Numbered from the stretch's first letter, positions 32,501-41,640 are shown. The stretch: 64,000 bases of DNA from Hymenobacter latericoloratus (GCF_014199535.1 NZ_JACHNV010000002.1:1-64000); one strand, 5' to 3'. Made by a program: numbers and translations. Notes: generated by a model not told the origin, from the letters alone.

Positions 32501-32526
32501 CGGCCGGCCTGCCGCCGGCCGTTTTG
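32501..32526 (+). terminator. Hairpin terminator/attenuator between acpP and fabF
   Basis: CGGCCGGC (32501-32508) pairs with GCCGGCCG (32514-32521) and is followed by TTTTGCTTTT. It lies 43 bases before the fabF ATG. Confidence 0.65.
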
Positions 32527-32568
32527 CTTTTCTACTGATTCCTTTCTTTCGCTTCTCTGAGCCAGCCT

Positions 32569-33822
32569 ATGTCTCTTCGGAGAGTTGTCGTGACCGGCCT
32601 GGGTGCCATCACCCCGCTGGGCAACACCGCCCCTACCTATTGGGAAGGCCTGCAAGCCGGCGTGAGTGGGGCCGCCCCCATCACCCGCTTCGATGCCAGC
32701 AAGTTCAAGACCCGCTTCGCCTGCGAAGTGAAGAACTATAATCCGGATACCTATTTCCCCACCAAGGAAGGCCGGAAAATGGACATCTTCACCCAGTTTG
32801 CCCTGATTGCCGCCGATGAGGCCATCAAGGATGCCCGGCTGAATGAGGAAGGCGTTGACAAAGACCGGGTAGGCGTAATCTGGGGCTCCGGTATCGGGGG
32901 CCTGACTTCCCTGCAAGCCGAGTGCATTGCCTTCGCCAATGGCGACGGTACGCCCCGCTTCAACCCCTTCTTTATCCCGAAGATGATTGCCGATAGCGCG
33001 TCGGGCAACATCTCCATCCGCCACAAGTTCCGGGGGCCTAACTTCGTGACTACCTCGGCCTGCGCCTCCTCTTCTGACTCCATTATCTCGGCCTTCAACT
33101 ACATCCGCCTGAACATGGCCGATGTGGTGGTGACGGGTGGCTCAGAGGCGGCCATCACCGAATCCGGGGTAGGCGGCTTCAATGCCCTCAAAGCTATGAG
33201 CGAGCGGAACGACGCACCCGAGCTGGCCTCGCGTCCCTACGACAAGGAGCGCGACGGTTTTGTGCTGGGTGAAGGCGCCGCTTCGCTGGTGCTGGAAGAG
33301 TACGAGCACGCCAAAGCCCGCGGTGCCAAAATCTACGCCGAGCTGATCGGCGGCGGCATGTCGGCGGATGCCTACCACATTACGGCTCCGGACCCCGAGG
33401 GCAACGGCGTGGTGCTGGTGATGCAAAACGCCCTGCGCGACGCTGGTATTTCGCCCGCCGAGGTGGACTACATCAATACCCACGGCACCAGCACCCCACT
33501 GGGCGACGGGGCCGAGGTGAAAGCCATTCAGAAAGTGTTTGGCGAGCACGCCTACAACCTGAACATCAGCTCCACCAAGAGCATGACGGGGCACCTGCTG
33601 GGCGGGGCCGGCGCTATTGAAGCGGTGGCCTGCATTCTGGCCATGCAGCACAACGTGGTGCCCCCCACCATCAACCACTTCACCGACGACCCGGAGCTGG
33701 ACCCTAAGCTGAACTTCACGTTCAACAAGGCCCAGGCCCGCGAGGTAAACGTGGCCATGAGCAACACCTTCGGATTTGGCGGCCACAACACGTCGGTCAT
33801 CTTCCGTAAACTCCGCGACTAA
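32569..33822 (+). CDS. fabF: Beta-ketoacyl-ACP synthase II
   Basis: Elongating condensing enzyme of type II fatty acid synthesis. The 417-residue thiolase-fold protein has the nucleophile in TTSACASSSD (C165), catalytic His in INTHGTSTPLGD (H305) and STKSMTGHLLGGAGAIE (H342, with K337), and the terminal NTFGFGGHNTSVIF. It is second in acpP-fabF-rnc. Its stop overlaps the rnc start by one base (TAATG), so translation of rnc is probably coupled. Confidence 0.98.
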   Translation: MSLRRVVVTGLGAITPLGNTAPTYWEGLQAGVSGAAPITRFDASKFKTRFACEVKNYNPDTYFPTKEGRKMDIFTQFALIAADEAIKDARLNEEGVDKDRVGVIWGSGIGGLTSLQAECIAFANGDGTPRFNPFFIPKMIADSASGNISIRHKFRGPNFVTTSACASSSDSIISAFNYIRLNMADVVVTGGSEAAITESGVGGFNALKAMSERNDAPELASRPYDKERDGFVLGEGAASLVLEEYEHAKARGAKIYAELIGGGMSADAYHITAPDPEGNGVVLVMQNALRDAGISPAEVDYINTHGTSTPLGDGAEVKAIQKVFGEHAYNLNISSTKSMTGHLLGGAGAIEAVACILAMQHNVVPPTINHFTDDPELDPKLNFTFNKAQAREVNVAMSNTFGFGGHNTSVIFRKLRD

Positions 33823-34571
33823 TGCCCAGGCCCGGTCAGCCCCTGCCGTTGTTTGGCTTTTTCCGCCGACTGCTGGGTCGTGACCGGGCCTTTCGGCAGG
33901 CCATTGCCACGCTCACGGGCCACACCCCCGATAATATTCGGCTGTACCAGCTGGCCTTTACGCACTCCTCCGTGGTGCGGCAGCAGGGCGAGCAGGCCCG
34001 CCACCAAAGCAACGAGCGGCTGGAGTTTCTGGGCGATGCCGTGCTGGGCACGGTGGTAGCCGAGTACCTGTTCCGCAAATTTCCGTACGAGCAGGAAGGC
34101 TTCCTGACCGAGATGCGCAGCCGCATTGTGAACCGGGAAAGCCTTAACGGTATTGCCCTCAAAATTGGGCTGGATAAACTGGTACAGCTGGATGCCGGCC
34201 AGGGCCGGGCCGCCCGTTCGCGCTCCGTGAACGGCAACGCCCTGGAAGCCCTGGTAGGGGCCGTGTACCTCGACCAAGGCTACAAAACCGCCCGCAAGTT
34301 TGTGCTCGGCCGCCTCATTAAGCCCTACGTGGACGTGAAGGCCATGACCCAGACGACCACCAACTTCAAGAGCAAGCTTATTGAATGGGCCCAGCGCCAG
34401 GGAAAAAATCTGCGCTACGACCTGACCGGCGAAGCCCGGCCCGGCGGCGTGATGGAGTTTTCCGCTACCGTGCTACTAGACGAAAACCCAGTGGCCACCG
34501 GCATGGGACTCAGTAAAAAGCAGGCCGAGCAGCTGGCTGCTGAGCGAGCTTTAGAGGTTTTAGGGGTGTAA
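33822..34571 (+). CDS. rnc: Ribonuclease III
   Basis: Double-strand RNA endonuclease for rRNA and mRNA processing. The 249-residue product has the signature NERLEFLGDAVLGTVVAEYL (64-83; active-site E68 and D72) and the second acidic cluster NALEALVGAVYLDQG (E142). The residue at the usual Asp (D114 in E. coli) is N139, a variant I believe to be frequent in Bacteroidota. The dsRNA-binding domain is at about 180-248 (FKSKLIEWAQRQGKNLRYDL, then KKQAEQLAAERALEVLG). It is translationally coupled to fabF. A perfect 40-bp inverted repeat follows. Confidence 0.96.
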   Translation: MPRPGQPLPLFGFFRRLLGRDRAFRQAIATLTGHTPDNIRLYQLAFTHSSVVRQQGEQARHQSNERLEFLGDAVLGTVVAEYLFRKFPYEQEGFLTEMRSRIVNRESLNGIALKIGLDKLVQLDAGQGRAARSRSVNGNALEALVGAVYLDQGYKTARKFVLGRLIKPYVDVKAMTQTTTNFKSKLIEWAQRQGKNLRYDLTGEARPGGVMEFSATVLLDENPVATGMGLSKKQAEQLAAERALEVLGV

Positions 34572-34576
34572 GAACA

Positions 34577-34671
34577 CTGCGCCTTCCGCGAAAACACAGC
34601 GTCCTCTGCGGGCTAAAATCGTAACCACGACTTAGCCCGCAGAGGACGCTGTGTTTTCGCGGAAGGCGCAG
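34577..34671. repeat. Perfect 40-bp inverted repeat after rnc
   Basis: The left arm 34577-34616 (from CTGCGCCTTCCGCG) and the right arm 34632-34671 (ending CGCGGAAGGCGCAG) are exact complements with a 15-base loop. It lies between rnc and nadE and probably ends rnc transcription. Confidence 0.9.
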
Positions 34672-34730
34672 AGGGCAACCTGAACGGCAGAAATGGAGTT
34701 GATTTGTGAAACGAACTTCCTTTCTGACCT

Positions 34731-36665
34731 ATGCGAATAGCCGGCGCCGCCCTCAACCAGATACCCCTTGACTGGACCCATAACCTACGGACCATCCGCG
34801 AAGCCATTGAGCAGGCCAAAGCGGCCGGGGTAGAGCTGCTTTGCCTGCCCGAGCTCTGCCTGACGGGCTACGGCTGCGAAGACTTGTTTCTGAGCGACTG
34901 GATGCCCGAATCGGCGCTGGCACACCTGCAGCAGATCCGGCCCTGGACCGAAGGTATCTGCGTGGCCGTGGGCCTGCCGGTGCGCCTGAACAACAGCACC
35001 TACAACACGGCCGCCGTGCTTCGCGACGGGCAGATTCTGGGTTTCGCGGCCAAGCAGTTCCTGGCTAATGATGGCGTACACTACGAGCCCCGCTTCTTTG
35101 TGCCCTGGCCCGCTGGCAAAACCACCACTGTGCAGTGGGAAGGAGAGGAGTGGCCCCTGGGCGATATGATTTTCGAGCACAAGGGCGTAAAGTTTGGGTT
35201 TGAAATCTGCGAGGATGCCTGGCGGCCCGACGACGTGCGCCCGGCTGCGCGCCTGGCCAGCCGGGTAGATTTGATTGTGAACCCCTCGGCCAGCCATTTT
35301 GCCATGAGCAAGACGGACGTGCGCTACAAGCTGGTGCTGAACGCCTCGCGCAACTTCAACTGCACCTACCTCTACGCCAACCTGCTGGGCAACGAAGCCG
35401 GCCGCATTATCTACGACGGCGAGATTCTGGTGGCCCGTAACGGGCACCTGCTGCTGCGCAACCAGCTCATGAGCTTCAAGGAAGTGGACATGGAGTGCGT
35501 GGACGTGGATTTCACCGCCGAGCAGGTGCGCGCCGACGAGATTCAGCCCCTGCCTACCCCCGATGAGTACCGGGAACTAAACCAAGCCCTGAGCCTGGGG
35601 CTGTTCGACTACCTGCGCAAGGCCCGCAGCCGGGGCTACGTGCTGAGCCTGAGCGGGGGCGCCGACTCCTGCATGTGCGCCGTGGCCGTGGCCGAAATGG
35701 TGCGCCTGGGCTGCGCCGAAATTGGTACGGCCGAGTTTATGCGCCGGTCGGGTTGCTTTACCACCGAAGAGATGGAGCGGCTGGCCGGTCCCGCCGCGCC
35801 TACCCCCGACCAGAATACGCCTGGCCCTAAGGATGCCTCCCTGACCGAGCCCAGCGCTCAGCAGGCAAGCATCAACCAGCAGCTTACCAGCCGCCTGCTC
35901 ACCTGCGCCTACCAGGGCACCGTCAACTCCTCCGACGATACCTATAACTCGGCGAAAGAGCTGGCCGATTCCCTCGGGGCCGTGTTCTACAACTGGACCA
36001 TTGATGAGGAAGTAACCGGCTACGTGGGCAAGATTGAGCACGCCTTGGCGCGGAACCTAACCTGGCAAACCGACGATCTGGCCCTCCAGAACATTCAGGC
36101 CCGGGTGCGGGCCCCGGCCATCTGGCTGCTGGCCAACGTGCAGAACTGCCTGCTGATAACCACCTCTAACCGCTCGGAAGCCAGCGTGGGCTACTGCACC
36201 ATGGATGGGGACACGGCCGGCTCCATCTCGCCCATTGCCGGCGTTGACAAGGACTTTGTGAAGCAATGGCTGCGCTGGGCCGAAAAGGAGTTGAACTACC
36301 CCGCCCTGCGCCACGTGAACGGCCTGCAGCCCACCGCCGAGCTGCGCCCCCTGGAAGACAAGCAAACCGACGAGCGGGACCTGATGCCCTACGTGCTGCT
36401 CAACCGCATTGAGCGGCTGGCTTTCTATAATCGCCTGAGCCCCCAACAGGTACTGGCCACGCTCATTGAAGAGCAGCCTGATGCGGATGCGGAGCAGCTA
36501 AAAACCTACGTCAAACGTTTCTACAGCCTCTGGAGCCGCAACCAGTGGAAGCGGGAGCGGTATGCCCCGGCCTTCCACCTCGACGACTACAACGTGGATC
36601 CGCGCTCCTGGCTGCGTTTCCCCATCCTGAGCGGCGGCTTCACTCAGGAGCTGAATCAGCTGTAA
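34731..36665 (+). CDS. nadE: Glutamine-dependent NAD+ synthetase
   Basis: Amidates deamido-NAD to NAD, using ammonia from glutamine. The 644-residue two-domain enzyme has an N-terminal nitrilase-type glutaminase with the Glu-Lys-Cys triad (E41 in LPELCLTGYGCE, K108 in FAAKQFLAND, C160 in FEICEDAW), and a C-terminal synthetase with the ATP PP-loop LSLSGGADSC (306-315). Later motifs ITTSNRSEASVGYCTMDGDT and DKQTDERDLMPY are as expected. It is transcribed alone and bounded by two large inverted repeats. Confidence 0.97.
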   Translation: MRIAGAALNQIPLDWTHNLRTIREAIEQAKAAGVELLCLPELCLTGYGCEDLFLSDWMPESALAHLQQIRPWTEGICVAVGLPVRLNNSTYNTAAVLRDGQILGFAAKQFLANDGVHYEPRFFVPWPAGKTTTVQWEGEEWPLGDMIFEHKGVKFGFEICEDAWRPDDVRPAARLASRVDLIVNPSASHFAMSKTDVRYKLVLNASRNFNCTYLYANLLGNEAGRIIYDGEILVARNGHLLLRNQLMSFKEVDMECVDVDFTAEQVRADEIQPLPTPDEYRELNQALSLGLFDYLRKARSRGYVLSLSGGADSCMCAVAVAEMVRLGCAEIGTAEFMRRSGCFTTEEMERLAGPAAPTPDQNTPGPKDASLTEPSAQQASINQQLTSRLLTCAYQGTVNSSDDTYNSAKELADSLGAVFYNWTIDEEVTGYVGKIEHALARNLTWQTDDLALQNIQARVRAPAIWLLANVQNCLLITTSNRSEASVGYCTMDGDTAGSISPIAGVDKDFVKQWLRWAEKELNYPALRHVNGLQPTAELRPLEDKQTDERDLMPYVLLNRIERLAFYNRLSPQQVLATLIEEQPDADAEQLKTYVKRFYSLWSRNQWKRERYAPAFHLDDYNVDPRSWLRFPILSGGFTQELNQL

Positions 36666-36716
36666 GCTTGCTGAGCAGACGGCTTCTTCGGAGCGCCGCT
36701 AGCAGAGCATGCGGCG

Positions 36717-36783
36717 TGCGTAAAGCAAAACCCGAAGCTGATGGCGCAGTAGCGGCCACCAGCTTCGGGTTTTGCTTTACGCA
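36717..36783. repeat. 24-bp inverted repeat after nadE (possible terminator)
   Basis: TGCGTAAAGCAAAACCCGAAGCTG (36717-36740) is exactly complementary to 36760-36783, with a 19-base loop. There is no long U-tract, but the position suits a terminator for nadE. Confidence 0.75.
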
Positions 36784-36917
36784 GCAGTTTACTACGATGC
36801 CCAATTCATGCAGGCAGGCGAGCCGGGAACAGAACATAATCTGCTAAGCCAAATGCCTTCTTAGCGGATTTAGCGCTGATAAGGCCGGACATAGCCTCGT
36901 ATTCCAAAGCCAGCGTC

Positions 36918-36925
36918 TACCTTTG
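36918..36925 (+). promoter_or_regulatory. TAnnTTTG promoter element
   Basis: Exact TACCTTTG 29 bases before the ATG of the GT-C-like gene. Confidence 0.7.
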
Positions 36926-36953
36926 CCCGCCAGAATAATAGGTAGAGTAGCAC

Positions 36954-38228
36954 ATGAAATATTGGGGGTGGGTATTATTTTATGGATTGTTAGTGTTTTT
37001 AGCCCTGAACCGGCATTCCAAAGCCCGGCCGTTTACCTACCACAGCGAAATATGGGGCGATAAGGCCGGGTATTACGTTTACCTGCCCGCGGCTTTCACC
37101 TACCACTTCGATGCCCGCGCCTTCCCCGACTCGCTGGATACGGCCACCGGCAACGGGTTCCGGCTTCAGCGGACCACCGGCAAAGTAGAAACCAAATACC
37201 CCTACGGCGTAGCCCTGCTGGAAGCTCCTTTCTGGGCGGCAGCCCAGGCGTTTGCCCAAGACAAAACCGGCTTTTCCAAGGCCGAGCACAAGGCCATTGA
37301 TGTAGCCGCGGCCACGTATTTCGTGCTGGGCCTCTGGCTGCTGACGGCCACTTTGCGGCGGCGTTTTTCAGGGTTGGTGACGGCCCTGACGGTAGCCGTG
37401 CTGGTTAGCGGCACCAACTTGTGGTACTACGGGCTCCGGGAAACGGGTATGTCGCACGTTTACTCGTTCTGGGCCTTTGCCCTGCTGCTTTACTTACTGA
37501 GCAACGCCCGCCGGCCCACCTGGTACGAGCCGGACGCTCCGCTGGGACAGGTAGCGGCCATTGCGGCTACGGTAGCCCTTATATCGGTGCTGCGGCCCCT
37601 GAACCTGGTGCTGGCGCTGCTGCTTTGGCCAGCCGGCGAACCGCGGACGTGGGGAGGGCAGCTGCGGGCATTGTTCCAATGGCGTTTGGGTGTGCTGTTT
37701 CTGGCGGCGGCGGTAGTGCTGTGGCTGCCGCAGCTGGCCTACTACCGGTATCTGCACGGGAGCTGGCTGGCGTACAGCTACGGGCAGGAGGGATTTCCTA
37801 ACCTGCTCACACCCAAACTGGCCGAGCTGTGGCTGGCCCCCCGCAACGGCAGCTTCCTCTACAATCCGGTGTTGCTGCTAGTGCTGCCCGGTAGCGTGCT
37901 GCTGGCCCGTGCGTCTTCGCGCCAGGCCGTATTGGCTCTGGGCGTGTGGGCGGGCGCCTCCTACCTCTACGCGGCGTGGTGGGACTACGGGCTGGGCTGT
38001 AGCTACGCGGGCCGGGGCTTCGTGGAGCTGTATCCGGTGCTGGCCTGGCCTCTGGCGGCGGCCGTGGCCTACCTGCTGCAACGCCCGCAGTGGCTGCGCT
38101 GGAGCACCGGGGCCTTGCTGGTGCTGGTGCTGGCGTACAACATGCGCGCGTCGGTGCGCTTTGATGGCTGCTTTTACGGCACGCACGAGTGGGACTGGCC
38201 CGCTTACCGCACGCTGCTGCTGAACTAG
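36954..38228 (+). CDS. Polytopic membrane protein, GT-C glycosyltransferase-like
   Basis: A 424-residue protein with about ten hydrophobic segments. The first loop after helix 1 holds an acidic motif (WGDKAGYYVYLPAAFTYHFD, about 33-52), placed as in GT-C enzymes that use lipid-phosphate sugars, and the long first periplasmic loop has GKVETKYPYGVALLEAPFW. These features suggest a membrane glycosyltransferase of the PMT/ArnT type, but I cannot name the family with confidence. It is followed by lgt 67 bases on, with its own promoter element. Confidence 0.75.
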   Translation: MKYWGWVLFYGLLVFLALNRHSKARPFTYHSEIWGDKAGYYVYLPAAFTYHFDARAFPDSLDTATGNGFRLQRTTGKVETKYPYGVALLEAPFWAAAQAFAQDKTGFSKAEHKAIDVAAATYFVLGLWLLTATLRRRFSGLVTALTVAVLVSGTNLWYYGLRETGMSHVYSFWAFALLLYLLSNARRPTWYEPDAPLGQVAAIAATVALISVLRPLNLVLALLLWPAGEPRTWGGQLRALFQWRLGVLFLAAAVVLWLPQLAYYRYLHGSWLAYSYGQEGFPNLLTPKLAELWLAPRNGSFLYNPVLLLVLPGSVLLARASSRQAVLALGVWAGASYLYAAWWDYGLGCSYAGRGFVELYPVLAWPLAAAVAYLLQRPQWLRWSTGALLVLVLAYNMRASVRFDGCFYGTHEWDWPAYRTLLLN

Positions 38229-38262
38229 GCTACCGTGGTGGGGTAGTACCCGTAGCTTTCCG

Positions 38263-38270
38263 TACTTTCG
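38263..38270 (+). promoter_or_regulatory. Near-consensus promoter element of lgt
   Basis: TACTTTCG (one mismatch to TAnnTTTG) 26 bases before the lgt ATG. Confidence 0.45.
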
Positions 38271-38295
38271 GGCTCCTAATCCTTTCTTTCTGCTT

Positions 38296-39291
38296 ATGAG
38301 TTTCCTGAGCGCCATTTTGTGGAGCCCCAACCCTATTCTCGCGGAAATCGGGCCGCTGACCCTGCGCTGGTACGGGCTGCTGTTCATGTCCGGCTTCGTG
38401 GTGGGTTCGTTTATTCTGTCCCACGTGTACCGGTCCGAGAAGGTGTCGCCGCGCTGGGTCGATGTGATTACCATCTATATGCTGCTGGGCACCGTGCTGG
38501 GGGCCCGCCTGGGCCACGTATTTTTTTACGATTGGGACCAGTACAAAGACAACCTGCTGAGCATCTTCAAAATATGGGAAGGCGGCCTGGCTTCGCACGG
38601 CGCCACCCTCGGGATTATCTTCGCCGTGTGGCTATTCAGCCGCAACAATAAGTTCGACTGGCTCTGGACCCTCGACCGGATTGTGCTGGTAGTAGCCGTG
38701 GGCGGGGCCCTGATTCGGCTGGGCAACCTGATGAACTCCGAAATTGTGGGCCGGCCCACGGAGGTGCCCTGGGCCTTCGTTTTCCCGCGCGACGTGGAGC
38801 ACCTGCAGCAGCCCCGCCCCGACCAGCCCGTGCCGGCTGGCTCCGTGGCCGTGCAACGCTTCCGCGACGCCGACGGCAAGATTAAGGTAGAAACCCAACC
38901 CGTAGCGGGGGCGGTAGCCGCAAATACGGAAGTGGCCGTGCCCCGTCATCCCACCCAGATCTACGAGTCGTTGTTCTGCGTGTTCCTGTTTGTGCTGCTG
39001 TACGGCATGTGGAACCGGACCCGGGAGCGTACGCCCCGCGGCCAGCTGTTTGGGCTGTTTGTGGTGCTGCTGTTTTCCTTCCGCTTTCTAATCGAGTTTC
39101 TGAAAGAGGACCAGGTAGCCTTTGAGCAGAACATGAGCCTGAACATGGGCCAGTGGCTGAGCGTACCGCTGATTTTTATCGGACTATGGGTTGTGTGGCG
39201 GGCTGGCAAAGACCCCCAGAACCCCTACGGCTACGCCCCCCGCGACCTGGAAGAGCAGGCCGCCCTGGAGGCGGCTGCCAGCCGCAAATAA
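38296..39291 (+). CDS. lgt: Prolipoprotein diacylglyceryl transferase
   Basis: Transfers diacylglycerol from phosphatidylglycerol to the lipobox Cys of prolipoproteins; essential inner-membrane enzyme. The 331-residue product has LRWYGLLFMSGF (22-33), the Lgt signature RLGNLMNSEIVGRPT and the catalytic-region HPTQIYESLF. An insertion of about 55 residues, rich in Pro, Val and Gln, separates the signature from HPTQ in the periplasm. It serves the many lipoproteins of this organism, several of which are in this window. Confidence 0.95.
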   Translation: MSFLSAILWSPNPILAEIGPLTLRWYGLLFMSGFVVGSFILSHVYRSEKVSPRWVDVITIYMLLGTVLGARLGHVFFYDWDQYKDNLLSIFKIWEGGLASHGATLGIIFAVWLFSRNNKFDWLWTLDRIVLVVAVGGALIRLGNLMNSEIVGRPTEVPWAFVFPRDVEHLQQPRPDQPVPAGSVAVQRFRDADGKIKVETQPVAGAVAANTEVAVPRHPTQIYESLFCVFLFVLLYGMWNRTRERTPRGQLFGLFVVLLFSFRFLIEFLKEDQVAFEQNMSLNMGQWLSVPLIFIGLWVVWRAGKDPQNPYGYAPRDLEEQAALEAAASRK

Positions 39292-39296
39292 GTATT

Positions 39297-39376
39297 TGTC
39301 ATTCCGAGCGGAGCGAGGAATCTGCGTTACTCATTCAACGACTTGACCCAGATTCCTTGCTCCGCTCGGAATGACA
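39297..39376. repeat. Palindromic repeat, family B
   Basis: TGTCATTCCGAGCGGAGCGA (39297-39316) is mirrored by GCTCCGCTCGGAATGACA; the inner arms are GGAATCT and AGATTCC. The 80-base element resembles family A in its outer ends but has a different core. Confidence 0.88.
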
Positions 39377-39418
39377 CAGAAAAGCCCCGCGTTCAACTGA
39401 GCGCGGGGCTTTTCTGTG
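39375..39418. terminator. Bidirectional terminator between lgt and fba
   Basis: CACAGAAAAGCCCCGCG pairs with CGCGGGGCTTTTCTGTG. It serves both convergent genes. Confidence 0.85.
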
Positions 39419-39435
39419 CCGAAACAGGACGGCGG

Positions 39436-40524
39436 CTAGTAGCGGCGGTTGGTGGCGTTGAGGTCTTCAAAGGCCGATTTCAGGCGGGCAATGAAGCTCT
39501 CTTCGCCTTTGCGCAGCCACACGCGCGGGTCGTAGTACTTCTTGTTGGGCGAGTCCTCGCCGGTGGGGTTGCCGATCTGGCTTTGCAGGAAGCCTTCGTT
39601 TTTCTGGTAGTAGCCCCGGATACCATCCCAGAATGCCCACTGCAGGTCGGTGTCGATGTTCATCTTGATGGCGCCGTAGCTGATGGCCTCGCGGATTTCC
39701 TCCTGCGAGGAGCCTGAGCCGCCGTGGAACACGAAGTTGATGGGGCGCTCCGCCTCCAGACTGTACTTCTCCTTCACGAAATCCTGGGAGTTTTTCAGGA
39801 TAACGGGCTGCAGCTTCACGTTGCCGGGCTTGTACACCCCGTGCACGTTGCCAAAGGCAGCGGCAATGGTAAAGCGCGGGCTGATTTTGCTGAGCTCCTC
39901 GTAGGCGTAGGCCACCTCCGAAGGCTGGGTGTAGAGCTTGCTGGAATCTACGTCGGAGTTGTCTACGCCGTCTTCCTCGCCGCCGGTTACGCCCAGCTCA
40001 ATTTCCAGCGTCATGCCCATGTTGGCCATGCGCTTCAGGTACTCTTTGCAGATTTCGATGTTCTCCTCGATGGGCTCTTCCGAGAGGTCCAGCATGTGCG
40101 AAGAGTACAGGGGCTGGCCGTACTGGGCGAAGTGCTTTTCGCCGGCTTCCAGCAGCCCGTCAATCCAGGGCAGGAGCTTTTTGGCGGCGTGGTCGGTGTG
40201 CAGAATCACGGGTACGCCGTAGGCCTGGGCCATCAGGTGCACGTGCTGGGCCCCCGAAATGCCGCCGGCAATGCTGGCCTGCTGCTTGTCGTTGGGCAAA
40301 CCCTTACCGGCGAAGAACTGGGCGCCGCCGTTCGAGAACTGAATAATCACCGGCGAGTTCAGGTCGCGGGCGGCTTCCAGCACGGCGTTTACCGTGTCGG
40401 TGCCCGTTACGTTCACGGCGGGCAGGGCGTAGCCGTTGGCTTTGGCGTGTTCGAAGAGCTGCTGCACTTCGTCGCCGTGCAGCACGCCGGCGCGCAGGCC
40501 GGTGAGAGTGGTTTGTTCAGCCAT
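39436..40524 (-). CDS. fba: Class II fructose-1,6-bisphosphate aldolase
   Basis: Zinc-dependent aldol cleavage of fructose-1,6-bisphosphate in glycolysis and its reversal in gluconeogenesis. The 362-residue protein is the long class II-A form: the Asp and zinc His in LHTDHAAKKLLPW (D111, H112), the LEIELGVTGGEEDGVDNS segment, the zinc His near AAFGNVHGVYKPG, and the C-terminal FHGGSGSSQEEI and GAIKMNIDTD phosphate-binding loops. It is transcribed alone, ending at the shared terminator. Confidence 0.97.
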   Translation of the reverse strand: MAEQTTLTGLRAGVLHGDEVQQLFEHAKANGYALPAVNVTGTDTVNAVLEAARDLNSPVIIQFSNGGAQFFAGKGLPNDKQQASIAGGISGAQHVHLMAQAYGVPVILHTDHAAKKLLPWIDGLLEAGEKHFAQYGQPLYSSHMLDLSEEPIEENIEICKEYLKRMANMGMTLEIELGVTGGEEDGVDNSDVDSSKLYTQPSEVAYAYEELSKISPRFTIAAAFGNVHGVYKPGNVKLQPVILKNSQDFVKEKYSLEAERPINFVFHGGSGSSQEEIREAISYGAIKMNIDTDLQWAFWDGIRGYYQKNEGFLQSQIGNPTGEDSPNKKYYDPRVWLRKGEESFIARLKSAFEDLNATNRRY

Positions 40525-40694
40525 TTGCTGGGTAGTGATGACGTGGTTGGGGAAAGGCCGCGCCGGGTTTCAGAATCGTAGGCCAAACTTAAGGAAAAGA
40601 ACAGGGCCTACCCACTGTAACCTCCATTCTGGCGAAAATTCGCTACCCTAGCTTTCGGTAGCAGGCCGCCCGTGTGCCTCCTGGCTGCCAGGGG

Positions 40695-41588
40695 TCAGAA
40701 CGCATACTTGTAGAGCGCGCCTTGCTCCGAGCTGATGTAGAGCGTGTTGTTATCCGTGAAAACCGCGCCTTCCGTCTGGCCCGCGCCTTTCAGCGAGATT
40801 TGCCGGGGCGTAGCTTTTAGGGCCTGCTCGAAGTTACTGCCTTCCAGCACAAACATTTCCTGCCGGGCCAGCAGCACCAGCCGGCGGCCATCGGGGCTGA
40901 GGGCGGCATCCGTCACTTCGCCCGGAATAGCCAGCTTGGTAATCAGGCGGGCGGTGTAGGAACCGGGCTGATCGGGTACGGCGTACACCTTGCTGGTCTG
41001 CTGCTGGCCCCGGTCCTTAGTGAACAGGTACACGTTGCCGCCGTGCCAGAGGGTAGCTTCGCAGTCGAAATTCTGCTCCGACCTGGCCGGCGGAAAATCC
41101 TGCTGATCGGGATATTTCAGCTTGATTTCCTGCACCTGCTGAATGTTCTGCGGGTTCACGCGGTAGATGACCAGGTCGCGGCGGTTGTTGTTGTTGTTGC
41201 CTACGTCGCCGATGTAGAGGTTGCCCCGCGGGTCGCGGGTGATGCTTTCCCAGTCGTCGCCCTGCACGGGCACTTCCAGCTCGGCCAGGGTACGGCCGGA
41301 GGCATCCACCTTAAACAGGATGGGGCGGGCTCCTTCGTCGCCGTGGGTGTAGAAGGTGCCGGCCTCGCCGGTCAGGGCCAGGCCGGAGCTTTCCGGTACG
41401 CCGTTCATTTTGCCTGTTTCCACCAGGTTGGCAATGTCGGCGGCTCCTTTGCCCTTCTTGCCTTTTTTCTTGCCTGATTTACCTGATTTTTCCTGCTTTT
41501 CCCCGGCACTGGCTTCCTGGGTTTGGGCTTCGGAACAGCCGCTGAACAGCAAACCCGCCAGTGCGGCGGTGAAGAAGACAATGCGCAT
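40695..41588 (-). CDS. Beta-propeller-like lipoprotein
   Basis: A 297-residue lipoprotein: lipobox LLFSGC, then a Lys/Gly-rich spacer (about 25-50, KSGKKKGKKGKG) and a beta-propeller-like domain. It has DPRGNLYIGDVGNNNNNR, LSPDGRRLVLLARQEMFVLE and FTDNNTLYISSEQGALYKYA, which resemble the strands of SMP-30/NHL or PQQ-like propellers. The function is unknown. It probably sits on the outer membrane. The adjacent yidD is transcribed toward it, with a hairpin between. Confidence 0.75.
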   Translation of the reverse strand: MRIVFFTAALAGLLFSGCSEAQTQEASAGEKQEKSGKSGKKKGKKGKGAADIANLVETGKMNGVPESSGLALTGEAGTFYTHGDEGARPILFKVDASGRTLAELEVPVQGDDWESITRDPRGNLYIGDVGNNNNNRRDLVIYRVNPQNIQQVQEIKLKYPDQQDFPPARSEQNFDCEATLWHGGNVYLFTKDRGQQQTSKVYAVPDQPGSYTARLITKLAIPGEVTDAALSPDGRRLVLLARQEMFVLEGSNFEQALKATPRQISLKGAGQTEGAVFTDNNTLYISSEQGALYKYAF

Positions 41589-41610
41589 AGAGGTAGCGTG
41601 AAGTTGAAAA

Positions 41611-41640
41611 AAAGCTGCCGCGGCCAGCGGCCACCGCAGC
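41611..41640 (-). terminator. Possible terminator upstream of the lipoprotein gene
   Basis: On the minus strand GCTGCGG..GGCC pairs with GGCC..GCAGC and is followed by seven T. The pairing has two internal mismatches. Confidence 0.45.
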
